Assembly (NCBI RefSeq): GCF_002127325.2
Contig: NC_035434.2
Span: 80,270,664 to 80,334,663, forward strand
DNA: 64,000 nucleotides
Source of the DNA: Helianthus annuus
Lineage: Eukaryota; Streptophyta; Magnoliopsida; Asterales; Asteraceae
Direction: 5' to 3'
A model generated the notes under the pieces. That model did no database searches. It saw nothing but the letters and a program-made list of their open reading frames with translations, and had not been told where the DNA came from. Positions 21,066 to 31,612 of this stretch are shown here, piece after piece. Numbering within the stretch: position 1 is the stretch's first letter; each line of letters begins with the position of its first letter. The position numbers and the translations under genes were made by a program.

Positions 21066-23154
21066 ATAAAACCTGATTTGTCGGAGCTCCCAGGTTTGTA
21101 AGAGTGGAGCATGAATCGGCATCTTTTTAAATCTGTGTTTGAAGATTTTGCAGGAATTGCCGGAGATCCCAAGATGGTATCGTGGATCATGAATCGGCAT
21201 CTTTCTTGAATTTTATTCGGTAACGTCAATCATGCAAACGGTAAAGAGGTTTGATTGTGTTTTGTGAATGTTTTACAAGTGGTACAGAGGATTCTGGACT
21301 GCATATGGTAAATCAAGGACATTAACTTGTACTTGGATTTTCCTACTTTTGTGTAGAAAACAAGATGATGAAGTAACCCCGTACCTAAATTGTTTGGTAA
21401 ACAAACTTATATTTTCCGGAAAAGCCATTTTGATTAAAACAAACTTGAGTGTTTTGAAATCACAATGGGAAAATAGTTTGTTGTGAGGGGGAGTTCTGAT
21501 TGTTTATGCCAGGTGGATAGAGAATTGAAGTGATTCTCATCAGGTTGTCAAGTTTGTACAGTTTGTTTCAAATTTTCCCAGAAAATCAAAATTGAAACAT
21601 ATTTTGATTTTAGGGGGAGAAAAATTTTAAAAAAAATTAGAAAATTTGAAAATGTCAAAAACATTGAAAAAGTCAAAATGAGTTTTGTTGTGAAAAAGAG
21701 GAAATGATTGTAAATCAGTGGACTATCACAGCATGCTAAAGAAATGTAATGTAAAATGTGATAAACGGTCTCACTAAAGATGTGACGATAGGCTCAGCTA
21801 GACTAGTAGATTTGCGATAACGATACAAACTTAAAAGTAAAAGCCTAGTTCTAGTGGGAAACATGGTTGAAAGCATAGTACTTAGTTTTGTCCTTCTTGA
21901 CTGTGTGCCTGCTCAGTAATCGCTGATTGTCGAAAGACATAAAACTGGTTAAGTTTGTGAACTTTCACTACTTTGCTGAAAAATCGCTGTGATTGTGCAT
22001 TTCATTTTGCAAAGATTTAAACTTGTTTGATTTCTTTATTTTTTTTAAGCATCGGACATCCTCTGCGTATACGGGAGTATCGACCTGGATGTTGTTGCCT
22101 AAACGTTCTGCTTTATTTTCTTTGGTGTTTCGTTTAAGCTTTGGACCTCCTCTGCGTATACGGAAGTATCGACCTGGTGGTTAAAGCCTAAACAACTTCA
22201 ACTTGTTTTATTTTCTTATTTTGTTTAAACATTGGACTTTCTCTGCGTATACGGAAGTATCGACCTGATTGTTAATGTTTAAACATTCTGCTTTGTTTTC
22301 GCACATATCACAGTTGATGAAAGTTTAAAGGCATTACTTGAGTTAGTGTATTGCATGATGAGGGGATATGCTGAGATCGTGGGGTCCATAAGAACTTAGT
22401 GCATAATTAATATACCTTAACGTATCGGTAAGCATTTCGAAAGTTTTTAGATTGAGCTTAAGTGGACAACAATATCGTCAATCAACGTGAATCGTTTAGA
22501 ACTTAAAACGATTAAAAGCTTAACGGTGCTTGTGTTATGTCTCAAAGACTGATATGATCCTCTTGCACAAACTCACAAAAATATGTTTGTTTTGCACTTA
22601 ATTTCTGTCTTTGCATTTATGTTTCATATTTTCAAAAATCCAAAAAGATTTTCGACAACTGATGGTGAAGAGCTGATTTTCGAAATCTCAAAGGCTAAAC
22701 TTGATGAACAGACAGTTTGGTTTGGGAGAGAGTGTTAAATTATGAAGATTTGAAATGCAAATTTGGTTCATTAACTTGATGAATAAGTTGAATGGTAACC
22801 TACAGTTTGATCTTCATAATTTTTCTTATATGATTTGTTGATTCATTAAGTTGAATTTCAAATTGTATTAGTTTGTAATAGTATGGTTGAGTTTTGCAGG
22901 TTTCTGATCCTGTTGCTATAGATAGCCAGGAGATATATCAGAACCAGAGATGATGAACTGAACAGAGAGAAGCCAGGAGATAATTTCGATGGTGGTAACA
23001 AAATCCCAGACAACTATCCTAGCAGAGTAATAGGGGGAGTCTGATGAAGGTTATAGCCAAAGAAAGTTAGATCCAGGCAGAATTCTTGAAGAAGACCGAA
23101 CTATATCCGAGAATGTCTTGTTGAAGACTCTCACTGAAGATTCCGTCAACATTC
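21066..23154 (+). other. Non-coding 3' region of H
   Basis: No gene is supported. A direct repeat (ATGAATCGGCATCTT) occurs near 21110 and 21189. Three copies of CTCTGCGTATACGG-AGTATCGACCTG lie near 22060, 22150 and 22240. A duplicate polypurine motif AGGGGGAGTCTG is at 23032-23043. Blocks shared with copia G (GTCTCACTAA...CGATAGG near 21768; AGCTTAACGGT near 22517) show common descent of this region. Confidence 0.65.
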
Positions 23155-23165
23155 AAGGGGGAGTC
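23155..23165 (+). promoter_or_regulatory. Polypurine tract of H
   Basis: AAGGGGGAGTC abuts the 3' LTR start. Confidence 0.85.
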
Positions 23166-23664
23166 TGTTGGTGCAGTTGTCTGTCGACTACATCTTCGTT
23201 CAAGTCTTAGAGTTTTAGAATAGGAATGATTGTAAATGATTGTAAATATGAGAAAGTGAAATTGTATAGTTGTATAATGATTGGATCGCTCTTAGGAACA
23301 TGGGCCGCTCGAACGGACATGTTGGTCCGCTCGAGTGACAAAGGTCTGAACCGCTCGAGTTGCATGTTAGTTGGACCGCTTATGTGTCAACTACATGGAC
23401 CGCTTATTGGGCCTGTCCAATAAGCGGTCTCAGCTGTCTATAAATACCTATGAGCGATCTGACTTGAAGAGGGGGTAACGTTTTGGTGAAATCGTGCCGA
23501 GGTTCTGCCGGTGCGAGATTTAAGTTGTAACCAGCGTCAAATCAATACAACAAGTAGTTAAAGTGATATTTGTGCTGTTTCTACCTTAGTTTCTTGTTAT
23601 TCCGCACCTGAAACCAAGGAGAAAGCCTCTGATTGACTCGTTCAGGTCAGAATACGATCCTACA
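23166..23664 (+). repeat. 3' LTR of H
   Basis: Same length and sequence as the 5' LTR apart from two substitutions. One changes the outermost hairpin pair (23430, C to T), giving a possible G-U pair in RNA. Confidence 0.95.
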
Positions 23665-24141
23665 TAAACAAGCCATAAAGGTTGTCCAATCGGGCTGTGT
23701 AATCAGTCTTTTTTTTATATTTATATTTATATTTTATTATTTTTTTTTTGTTGACACATAAAATGGATATGATCCAAGCATACTGTGAATCACCTTATTA
23801 ATATTGATGAAATAACCTTTTTCAATGACTACCATTTAAGAATATATTTAACATGTCCTTAGATAGCATTTTACAAAAATTAAATCCTATCTGCTTGTCT
23901 GTACTGAATCTTTCAAGAATTTAATAACTCTAGTCTTTGAAATAACTCTAGTCTTTGAAAACGTTAGTTGAAAGAATTGATTTTTTTTTTCAAACAAATA
24001 GTAATTTTATTATTTATAATCTTGATAAGGTTTTCTTAACCTTTTTAGTTGAAACAATTAAATGATTTTTTTTTGTTAAATATAGATAAATTGGGTCAGC
24101 CATTCTAAAAATGGAAATCTACGAAAAAGCGGAGCGTTACA
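23665..24141 (-). repeat. 5' LTR of X, second part
   Basis: Continues the X LTR after H. The first five bases are the duplicated TAAAC. It ends GCGTTACA and is followed by the TGTAA duplication at 24142-24146. Confidence 0.9.
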
Positions 24142-24455
24142 TGTAAGATACAAGAATTGTAGAATGATTGATTGATAATTGGATTACTGCAATACAGATG
24201 CAATGAAATTAGGGTTTTGATCGTATGAATGTTAGAATGTAACTGTTGTTTTGATTCTGTGAATTTGCCTTGGAAATTACGTATGTTGATAGTCCGTGGA
24301 TTAGGTCAGGGCTTTGTGAAGTCACAAAGGTCAGAGTTTTGATTTGTGTGTTTGTCAGAGCTTTTGCTATTGAATGAAGTCAGAGTTTTGATTCGCATGA
24401 TTGTCTGAGTTTTGGATTAATAAGATTGTCAGAGTTTTTCTTGTTGTTGCATGAG

Positions 24456-24585
24456 GTCCAAGTTTTATCCTAGGGAAGAAAGTCCAAGCTTTATCCTAGG
24501 GAAGAAAGTCCAAGTTTTATCCTAGGGAAGAAAGTCCAAGTTTTATCCAAGGGAAGAAAGTCCAAGTTTTATCCTAGGGAAGAAT
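24456..24585 (+). repeat. 26 bp tandem repeat in the LTR of A, five copies
   Basis: Copies start at 24456, 24482, 24508, 24534 and 24560 (GTCCAAGTTTTATCCTAGGG core). Confidence 0.9.
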
Positions 24586-25384
24586 GGGAGTCAGGGTTTT
24601 AAAAACCCTTGTCCGAATTTTATGCCAGGGAAGCCCCCTTCCCTTTTGGTCCGAGTTTGTGAAAGGGTCTACCCCCCTTGTCTGACTTTTTGAAGGGGAA
24701 AACCCCCACCCTTGGTTCGACTTTTGAAAGGGGAAGCCCCCTTGTTCCTGTCCGAGTTTTATGGCCCCAAACCCCTCCCCTTTTGTCCGAATTTTGTGAA
24801 TGAAACCCTAGGATGTCCGAATTTTAAAGGGGGAACAATTGTCAGAGTTTTGTTGAGGCTTTCATGGGTCCGAATTTTAAAGGAGGGAACCCTGAGTCTG
24901 AATTTCTGGCCTTGAAACATTGTCTGACCTTCTATTGTGTTGTTATGTCTAACCTTTGTGAATTAAACATGATGTTACCTTGATTGCATGCTAATAGTCC
25001 GAACTTTACAAGTGCTGTGTGTATCAAAGCTTGCTGTATGATGTTATATATGATTGTATGCTACTGAATGCAACTGTATGTCCTGTATGTGTGAACAATC
25101 TCTTCATATCATTCTGTACACAATGAACACACATAACACAATTGCTTGAATATCAAGGACATGTAAACCCTACTTGAATGTAACACTTACATCGAATCAT
25201 GTGCAATGTATCCTAGGTCGTGTGTAACCGACTTAGACATTTAATTAACCCTAGAAGCAATAACATACCGAGCAAACCAAGGTAAGTTCACACTCTTACT
25301 AAGGCATGGGATTTCCCGGGGATAGGGAATGGGTTGAATGATGGAATTGAACAATTACGCGTACATACACGGTTACTAGACTAT

Positions 25385-25650
25385 CTACCATGGTCCTCGG
25401 GTTAAGCAGGACACTTACGTAAAACCTACGTAAACAGGAATATGCTACTGTCTTCCGGAGTCAGGAAGGACACTTACGTAAAACCTACGTAAACAATAAC
25501 ATGCTACTGTCTTCCGGAGTCAGGAAGGACACTTACGTAAAACCTACGTAAACCCCACGCGTACCACTGTCCTCGGGTAAAGAAGGATACTTACGTAAAA
25601 CCTACGTAATGCTTGTACGTACTACTGTTCTCGGTTGTGAAGAACACTTA
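25385..25650 (+). repeat. 59 bp tandem repeat with paired ACGT boxes, four copies
   Basis: CTTACGTAAAACCTACGTAA occurs at 25414, 25473, 25532 and 25590. TTACGTAA is a palindrome with an ACGT core of the kind bound by plant bZIP factors; binding is inference. Confidence 0.85.
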
Positions 25651-26107
25651 TGGTTACGAATAGTCTAGTGGATATACAACATGGGAAGCCCCCACCAATA
25701 GAACATAATATCGGCCCAGTAGAGCCACATGTTACAAACGAACTTACTATTACGCATTTACTTTCTGTGAACTCGCTCAACTAGTTGTTGATCCTCTGTT
25801 ACATGCCTTGCAGGTCGTTAGGTACATGGAGCTTGCACAGGGAGGAGCTGGTCGTTGTGGGTACGGATCGTGAATGTTTTGTTAAACACTTTATGACATT
25901 TCATACTTTATTATATTGGGTTTTATTTATACGCTTCTGCTAAACAGTGATAACATACTTATATTTTGAACACCTTTCATATTGGTGGTTGAATGGCATT
26001 TACTTTTATATATTAATTACATGTTCAATATGATTGGTGGCTTGATCCTGGTCAGTCACGCTCCCAAGCGGTGATACTCCGCAGGTGGATTTTGGGGGTG
26101 TGACAGA

Positions 26108-26122
26108 TTGGTATCAGAGCCA
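26108..26122 (+). promoter_or_regulatory. Primer-binding site of A (tRNA-iMet type)
   Basis: TTGGTATCAGAGCCA lies two bases after the LTR end at 26105. Confidence 0.9.
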
Positions 26123-26336
26123 TTGGTTATAGAGAACTTGGTTTTAATATGGGAAAAACGTTTTATTAAAACCAGACTATAACCAGAACAGTGCTCTCAA
26201 CGATCCACAACGACGCCTCGCTCCACGTGCAAGACTCAACATCCTAGGTAATAAGGTTTATGTTTATTACCTGCTTGCTAGAACTACATAGAACTTTGCT
26301 CGTGGTATGCTTAGATTACAAACAAACAAACAAACA

Positions 26337-26850
26337 ATCATGGTTGATGGTCATTTGTTTGAACCACGAAACAAACAAACAACACCAAGGCTGAATCAAG
26401 GCAAATAGATCCTCATAGTATATCGCGAAGACATGCTCGCCTATAAGTGGACACTCACCCCAAGAGTTCCCAGGTAAGAGTGACTGGTCCGATTATGTGG
26501 ATTTGTACGAACACTCTTGCCTTAGACAGAAAACCCAGCGTACAGGCATTCACTCTTCCAGTTTGCACGTGTTCACACTATTTAGGACCCAAGACTTTGA
26601 CGAGAGTTTTGAAAACTTAAAGGGGTTCAAAACCTTATAACAGAGGGTTCAAAACCTTGTAATCAATCATCCTAGAACAGATGATTAGTTTTCAAAGTGG
26701 TTTTGAAATTTATGTTCTTGTTGTGGTCGTCGCCTAAGGATAGGTGACGGTATTGTTTTGTGACTAAACGCAAGTAAACTCGCGTTAGGGTCCTAGGAAG
26801 GTTATAGACTAGGTCAAAGCATTACTAATAACCTAATTCCCTATAACCAT
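26337..26850 (-). other. Leader of gypsy B3 (minus strand)
   Basis: Matches the B2 leader (33860-34374) closely and abuts a primer site and the B1 LTR. It is non-coding. The left edge is a truncation junction with the leader of A. Confidence 0.75.
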
Positions 26851-26865
26851 TGGCTCTGATACCAA
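26851..26865 (-). promoter_or_regulatory. Primer-binding site beside the B1 LTR
   Basis: The reverse complement is TTGGTATCAGAGCCA. Its presence shows that the B1 LTR acts as a 5' LTR for sequence to its left. Confidence 0.88.
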
Positions 26866-26871
26866 CTTTTC

Positions 26872-29800
26872 TGTCACACCCCGACCACGTAGAACATACA
26901 AAACGTGGCGGAAACGTCGGGGAGTGTTGTAACAGAATCAGTTGTTTCAAATCCATGGCAATTGAAGTTTCGTTTTATTAATTAAACATGAAAGTTTACA
27001 TTGTTTTAAACAAGAACCAAAGAGTACATATCATAATTTAACTAGTTCTTGTCTCGTTTTAAGTCACTAAGGCACAGGTCCGCCTAAGTATGTCTTGATA
27101 AGTCCTATGCATCATCTCCTGAAAACACATGTGAAAATAGGTACGTCAGCATAAAAATGCCTATGAGATACATTGGTTTTATGAAAACGGAATTCATGAC
27201 TTATGTTTGAGAAAATGTTTAGTCATGAACCTTGTAATTTGCTTTGTCTTGTAAATCATTTGAAAAACGATAAGATCAGATGATATGTATAAATAAGAGA
27301 ACACTGTATGGTTAAACGGATAACCCTGTAAAATGAGTTTGTATAAGATAAATTGTTTGTAAAATAATGTCTCGTGAAAAGTGTGTTATTTGTATAAAAT
27401 GCCATATGTCTCAAATGGAAATGATTCAAATAACGCTAGGATATGTAATACCATACAAACACTTATATATAGGAAGTACCAGTGGCGTATCCACCATGCT
27501 TGTATCCTATTACACACGCCTCGTTACTTAATCACTTACTCAAACCAAACTATCAAGATGAAATGTTTAACAATTGTGGAAATGTTTATGTATAGTCAAA
27601 TGTCTATTGTCAAATGTAAATCATGTCAACGGATACAACTGGTTTGCACGGTTCAATGGTTACAAACGGTTCATATAATCGAAGGGTTCAGACGGTTCAC
27701 ATAGTCAAATGGTTACAACGGTTCAAAATGTAGTATAATGTGTTCATATGCTGGATGAGCATATGCAACAGAAATGCAATGTAAAACAATGTACTAAGTA
27801 CGCACACAATGGGCATACATAGCATGTAAGGTAAAGCAATGTACTAAGTACGCACGCAATGGGCATACATAGCATGTAATGTGAAGCAATGTACTAAGTA
27901 CGCACACAATGGGCATACATAGCATGTAATGTAAAGCAATGTACTAAGTACGCACACAATGGGCATACATAGCATGTAATGTGAAGCAATGTACTAAGTA
28001 CGCACACAATGGGCATACATAGCATGTAATGTAAAGCAATGTACTAAGTACGCACACAATGGGCATACATAGCATGTAATGTAAAGCAATGTACTAAGTA
28101 CGCACACAATGGGCATACATAGCATGAAATGTATTGTAAAGTGATGTACTAAGTATGCACACAATGGACATACATAGCATAAACACAATGAAATCATGTA
28201 CTATATATGTACTATCAAACATAGCAAGTATATGATGTGAAAACCGGAAAGCATGAAAGTAACAAGTAGGCACATGCGTTTCACCCCAAAACAGTTTGGA
28301 AAATAGTAAAAGAGGGGTTCAATGTACTCACCTGAGATTGCTTTGAAGTTCTTGTATAATAACCAAATAATGCTAGAGATCACGGAATATCAAACGGCAC
28401 CTAATAGGTAGCTATGTTAATATACCGGACCTAAATCGGAAGGATCGGATAGTATGCGGGTTCGTAAACCAAACGAGTATGGAGACTCGTGAAATATGGT
28501 TTAACAAAGCCTACATACTAAAATGAAACCTAACCTAAGTGCTTGCGACCCATTACGACCCGTTTAGGTAGCTTACGCTACCTTAACGCGTCGTTCGCGT
28601 ATAACGCGTTTGGAACGCCTAACATCGTGACCACAAGGTATAACCTCAGAAGGTTACAGCTATGGTCACCTAATGTGTTTGGTCAGATCCTAATGATCGA
28701 CCAAATTGGTCGGGTTCGAAAGTATAAGCGATGGTTTAGATCGCTTACCTTACGACTCTATATAAGCACTATACTAAAAGTGACGAGCTAAGCATGTTAG
28801 AACATGCTTAACTAAGTTTAGAAAACAGGTTTGGTATCAAAACAAAGGGCTTTGATGCTCACGAGTAGTTTGGTTACAAAACACGCAAGAATGCGCATTT
28901 TGGCCGAAACTACGACTCGTCACTGAGCCTAGATAACGTGGTAATCAGTAGGTATAGTCGCCATGGACTATAACCATCGTGATCACACTCACGTTTTGAG
29001 GTTCCAATGAACTTCGTGTTGACCATAGGCTGGTCAATGCAGAAAGTCAACAAAACATTGACTATCGGACTCGAAAAGCGAATAAAAGAACGAAAGAACA
29101 CTTACGAAGGGTCCCCGAATGCTAATCTAGATCAAAATGGCTCAGGTATGAAACAAAGGTTCCAACTTAGAGCTTTTGATCAGATTTTTGTGGGTTTTCA
29201 CCAAAAGGGGGGGGGGTATTTATAGGAAAAGTAAAGCCGTTAGGATCGTTTCTTGAATATCGTGACACGATCCAAGCCTTACACTTGTCAAGATGTTGTG
29301 GTGGCTTAATGTGACCCTTAGCTCCTGAGATTGTGAAAGGGCATTGCCCTTTGGAGTGCTTGAAAGGCCAATCTTAGCAAGAAAAAAACTTTTCTGTTTC
29401 TGAAGGGGCCATGCGGCCCGCATCAGGATATGCACAAACTCAGGCGGGCCGCCTGGGCCTGTCTGATCGGCACATATCCCTATTGCGTATTTAAGCCATT
29501 TCCGACACTTCTAAGGCCCGTAAATCCAACTTTAAGGCCCTAAAATGATGCCTAAACATTGTGGACATGAAACATGCTCAAAAATATGCCGGATGTTGGT
29601 TCGTTTGGCCGTACGATCGCGATGTTCGCTTAATTACGACGAAATGCGCATAAGCGCGAAAGACGATCCAAATGACGCGACGAACGGATTTTTCTCATGC
29701 CAAACACTAAGGCATAATATAAGTATGCTTACATAAATTTTTGGATGTCCGGATGTATTCAGAACGTAAGTTATGCGCGAAAGTGCAAACTTATGCACTT

Positions 29801-30274
29801 TTTGACACTTTTAGTCCCTAAATGATCCAAAAGTTTGTTTTAGCATACCAAACCCTTCAAAGCCTATTTCTAAGCTATGTAAAGGATATTGTATGTTTAA
29901 CTTATGGACATGTTCCGGAATGTTCGTTACAGTTCAAATTGGCATACTTTCGCAGTTTGTCAAGTTTAGTCCCTGTAAGCGAATTAACTTGTTTTTGCCA
30001 TACCAAAGCCTTCAAAACTTATTCCTAAGTTATGTAAAGGTTATTTAAGGTATGTTAAGTATATGTTGATGTCCCGGAGTATTTGTCGCATTAAACTGAG
30101 TACGTTTACGGACCAGGTTGCGTATAATTCTCTAGAAAGCGATGTAAAGTTTGAAATTGAACAAGAATTGATATGTGCAATAGATACACATATTTATACA
30201 AGATACCAAGTATGAAATACGATATTTCATCGGCTTGGTATTTGTTTGATGGTCGCGGTGACACAGGTGTCACA
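26872..30274 (-). repeat. Shared B LTR (B1)
   Basis: On the plus strand TGTCACACCCCGACC to GGTGTCACA, 3403 bp. It is flanked left by a primer site and right by a polypurine tract, so it is the 5' LTR of B3 and the 3' LTR of B2. It includes a minus-strand TATA region (27459-27500), a 50 bp tandem array (27781-28180) and the terminal palindrome GTGACAC-AG-GTGTCAC. Many frames occur by chance; none has a motif. Confidence 0.85.
27781..28180. repeat. 50 bp tandem repeat in the B1 LTR, about eight copies
   Basis: GTACTAAGTA recurs at 27791, 27841, 27891, 27941, 27991, 28041 and 28091, plus a diverged copy near 28147. The same array is at 35306-35710 in B2, and a shorter related one is in both C LTRs. 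Confidence 0.92.
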
Positions 30275-30310
30275 GTCTCCCCTACTTTAGGAAATTTCGT
30301 CCCGAAATTT
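30275..30310 (-). promoter_or_regulatory. Polypurine tract and upstream hairpin of B2
   Basis: TAAAGTAGGGGAGAC (element strand, 30289-30275) abuts the LTR. The 8 bp stem AAATTTCG/CGAAATTT with loop GGA lies at 30310-30292. Confidence 0.78.
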
Positions 30311-30394
30311 ATTCGTAGGAGTCTATTTGTGACTCTGCCAAATAACCATCAGCGATATGCAAAGTAATGTCCTGTCATTTCCTTAACGGTCATT

Positions 30395-31612
30395 CTTCAG
30401 AAACAAAATGAACAGACGAAGTCATTTTCAATGGTTGCTTCATCAGAAATGGAAATGAAGGATTACACAACGGTTATTCATTACCTCAACAGATAAATCT
30501 TCATAAACGAAAATGAACTAACGGAGTCATTTTCAATGGTTGCTTCCTCAGAGTTGGAAATGAGGGATTACACAACGGATATTCGTTTCCTTAACGGGTA
30601 AATCTTCATAAACGAAAACGAACTAACGGAGTCATTTTCAATGGTTGCTTCCTCAGAGTTGGAAATGAGGGATTACACAACGGATATTCATTTCCTCAAT
30701 GGGTAAATCTTTAGAAATGAAAATGAATTAACGGAGTCATTTTCAACGGTTGCTTCATCTTAGTTGGAAATGAAGGATTACACAACGGATATTCATTTCC
30801 CCAACGGATAAATCGTCAGAAACGAAAATGAACTAATGGAGTCATTTTCAATGGTTGCCTCATCAGAGTTGGAAATGAAGGATTACACAACGAATATTCA
30901 TTTCCCCAACGGATAAATCGTCAGAAACGAAAATGAACTAACGGAGTCATTTTCAACGGTTGCTTCATCAGAGTTGGAAATGAAGGATTACAGAACGGAT
31001 ATTCATTTCCTCAATGGGTGAATCTTCAGAAACGAAAATGAACTAGCGGAGTCATTTTCAACGGTTGCTTCATCAGAGTTGGAAATGAAGGATTACACAA
31101 CGGATATTCATTTCCTCAACGGGTAAATCTTCAGAAACGAAAATGAACTAACGGAGTCATTTTCAATGGTTGCTTCCTCAGAGTTGGAAATGAGGGATTA
31201 CACAACGGATATTCATTTCCTCAATGGGTAAATCTTTAGAAACGAAAATGAATTAACGGAGTCATTTTCAACGGTTGCTTCATCAGAGTTGGAAATGAAG
31301 GATTACACAACGGATATTCATTTCCTCAATGGGTAAATCTTCAGAAACGAAAAATGAACTAACGGAGTCATTTTCAACGGTTGCTTCATCAGAGTTGGAA
31401 ATGAAGGATTACACAACGGATATTCATTTCCCCAACGGATAAATCGTTAGAAACGAAAATGAACTAACGGAGTCATTTTCAACGGTTGCTTCATCAGAGT
31501 TGGAAATGAAGGATTATACAACGGATATTCATTTCCTCAACGGGTAAATCTTCAGAAACAAAAATGAACTAACAGAGTCATTTTCAACGGTTTCTTCCTC
31601 AAAGTTGGAAAT
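30395..31612. repeat. 105 bp tandem array beside the B2 polypurine tract
   Basis: About 11-12 units of 105 bp. Each contains GGAAATGAA...TTCATTTCC and GAAAATGA...TCATTTTC, two imperfectly spaced inverted pairs, so each unit can form two hairpins. Related shorter units occur in C at 56915-57445. Confidence 0.9.

Larger units (their letters stand above)
17493..23664 (+). mobile_element. Gag-only SIRE-like copia element H (complete, TR-GAG type)
   Basis: It has LTRs of 499 bp each, a primer site, a leader, a gag-like gene, a long non-coding 3' region, a polypurine tract and TAAAC duplications. No protease, integrase or reverse transcriptase is present in any frame. The LTR and gag type point to the SIRE lineage. 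Only two mismatches separate the LTRs by my reading (17757/23430 and one at about 17810/23483), so it is young. Confidence 0.92.
10037..24141 (-). mobile_element. Non-autonomous gypsy element X (complete, split by H)
   Basis: Read on the minus strand it has a 5' LTR (rc of 15623-24141, carrying H), a tRNA-iMet primer site, a 3.3 kb non-coding interior, a polypurine tract and a 3' LTR (rc of 10037-12343). A perfect 5 bp TGTAA duplication flanks it inside the LTR of A. It has no gag or pol, so it would need proteins in trans, like a LARD-type element. Confidence 0.88.
24147..26105 (+). repeat. LTR of gypsy element A, right part
   Basis: Continues from 10036 and ends GGGGGTGTGACA, directly before a primer site. 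It contains three internal repeat zones: GTC-GAGTTTT words (24310-24910), a 26 bp tandem (24456-24585) and a 59 bp tandem with TTACGTAA (25385-25650). The short open frames come from these repeats. Confidence 0.82.
9465..26336 (+). mobile_element. Gypsy element A: 5' LTR, primer site and leader only
   Basis: Without the inserted X the LTR is about 2.53 kb (572 + 1959 bp). It is followed by a tRNA-iMet primer site and about 214 bases of leader. The rest of the element is missing: the leader runs into opposite-strand B leader sequence near 26337 in an ACAAACAAAC low-complexity stretch. This suggests that a deletion removed the body of A and part of B3. Confidence 0.7.

Noticed and set aside
24712..24915. 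67-residue frame in the A LTR
   Set aside because: Produced by the GTCCGAATTTT/CCCC repeats.
26108..26122. tRNA-iMet-like words at 17994, 26108 and, reversed, 15606, 26851, 34375 and 59215
   Set aside because: Only 12-15 bases match and each sits next to an LTR; they are primer-binding sites, not tRNA genes.
27781..28180. CRISPR-like appearance of the 50 bp and 105 bp arrays
   Set aside because: Units are head-to-tail with no unique spacers, and the setting is a plant LTR retrotransposon.
27994..28197. Repeated Cys-rich frame (CYVCPLCAYL) on the minus strand, also at 35520-35723
   Set aside because: It is the translation of the 50 bp tandem array in the B LTRs, not a zinc-binding protein.
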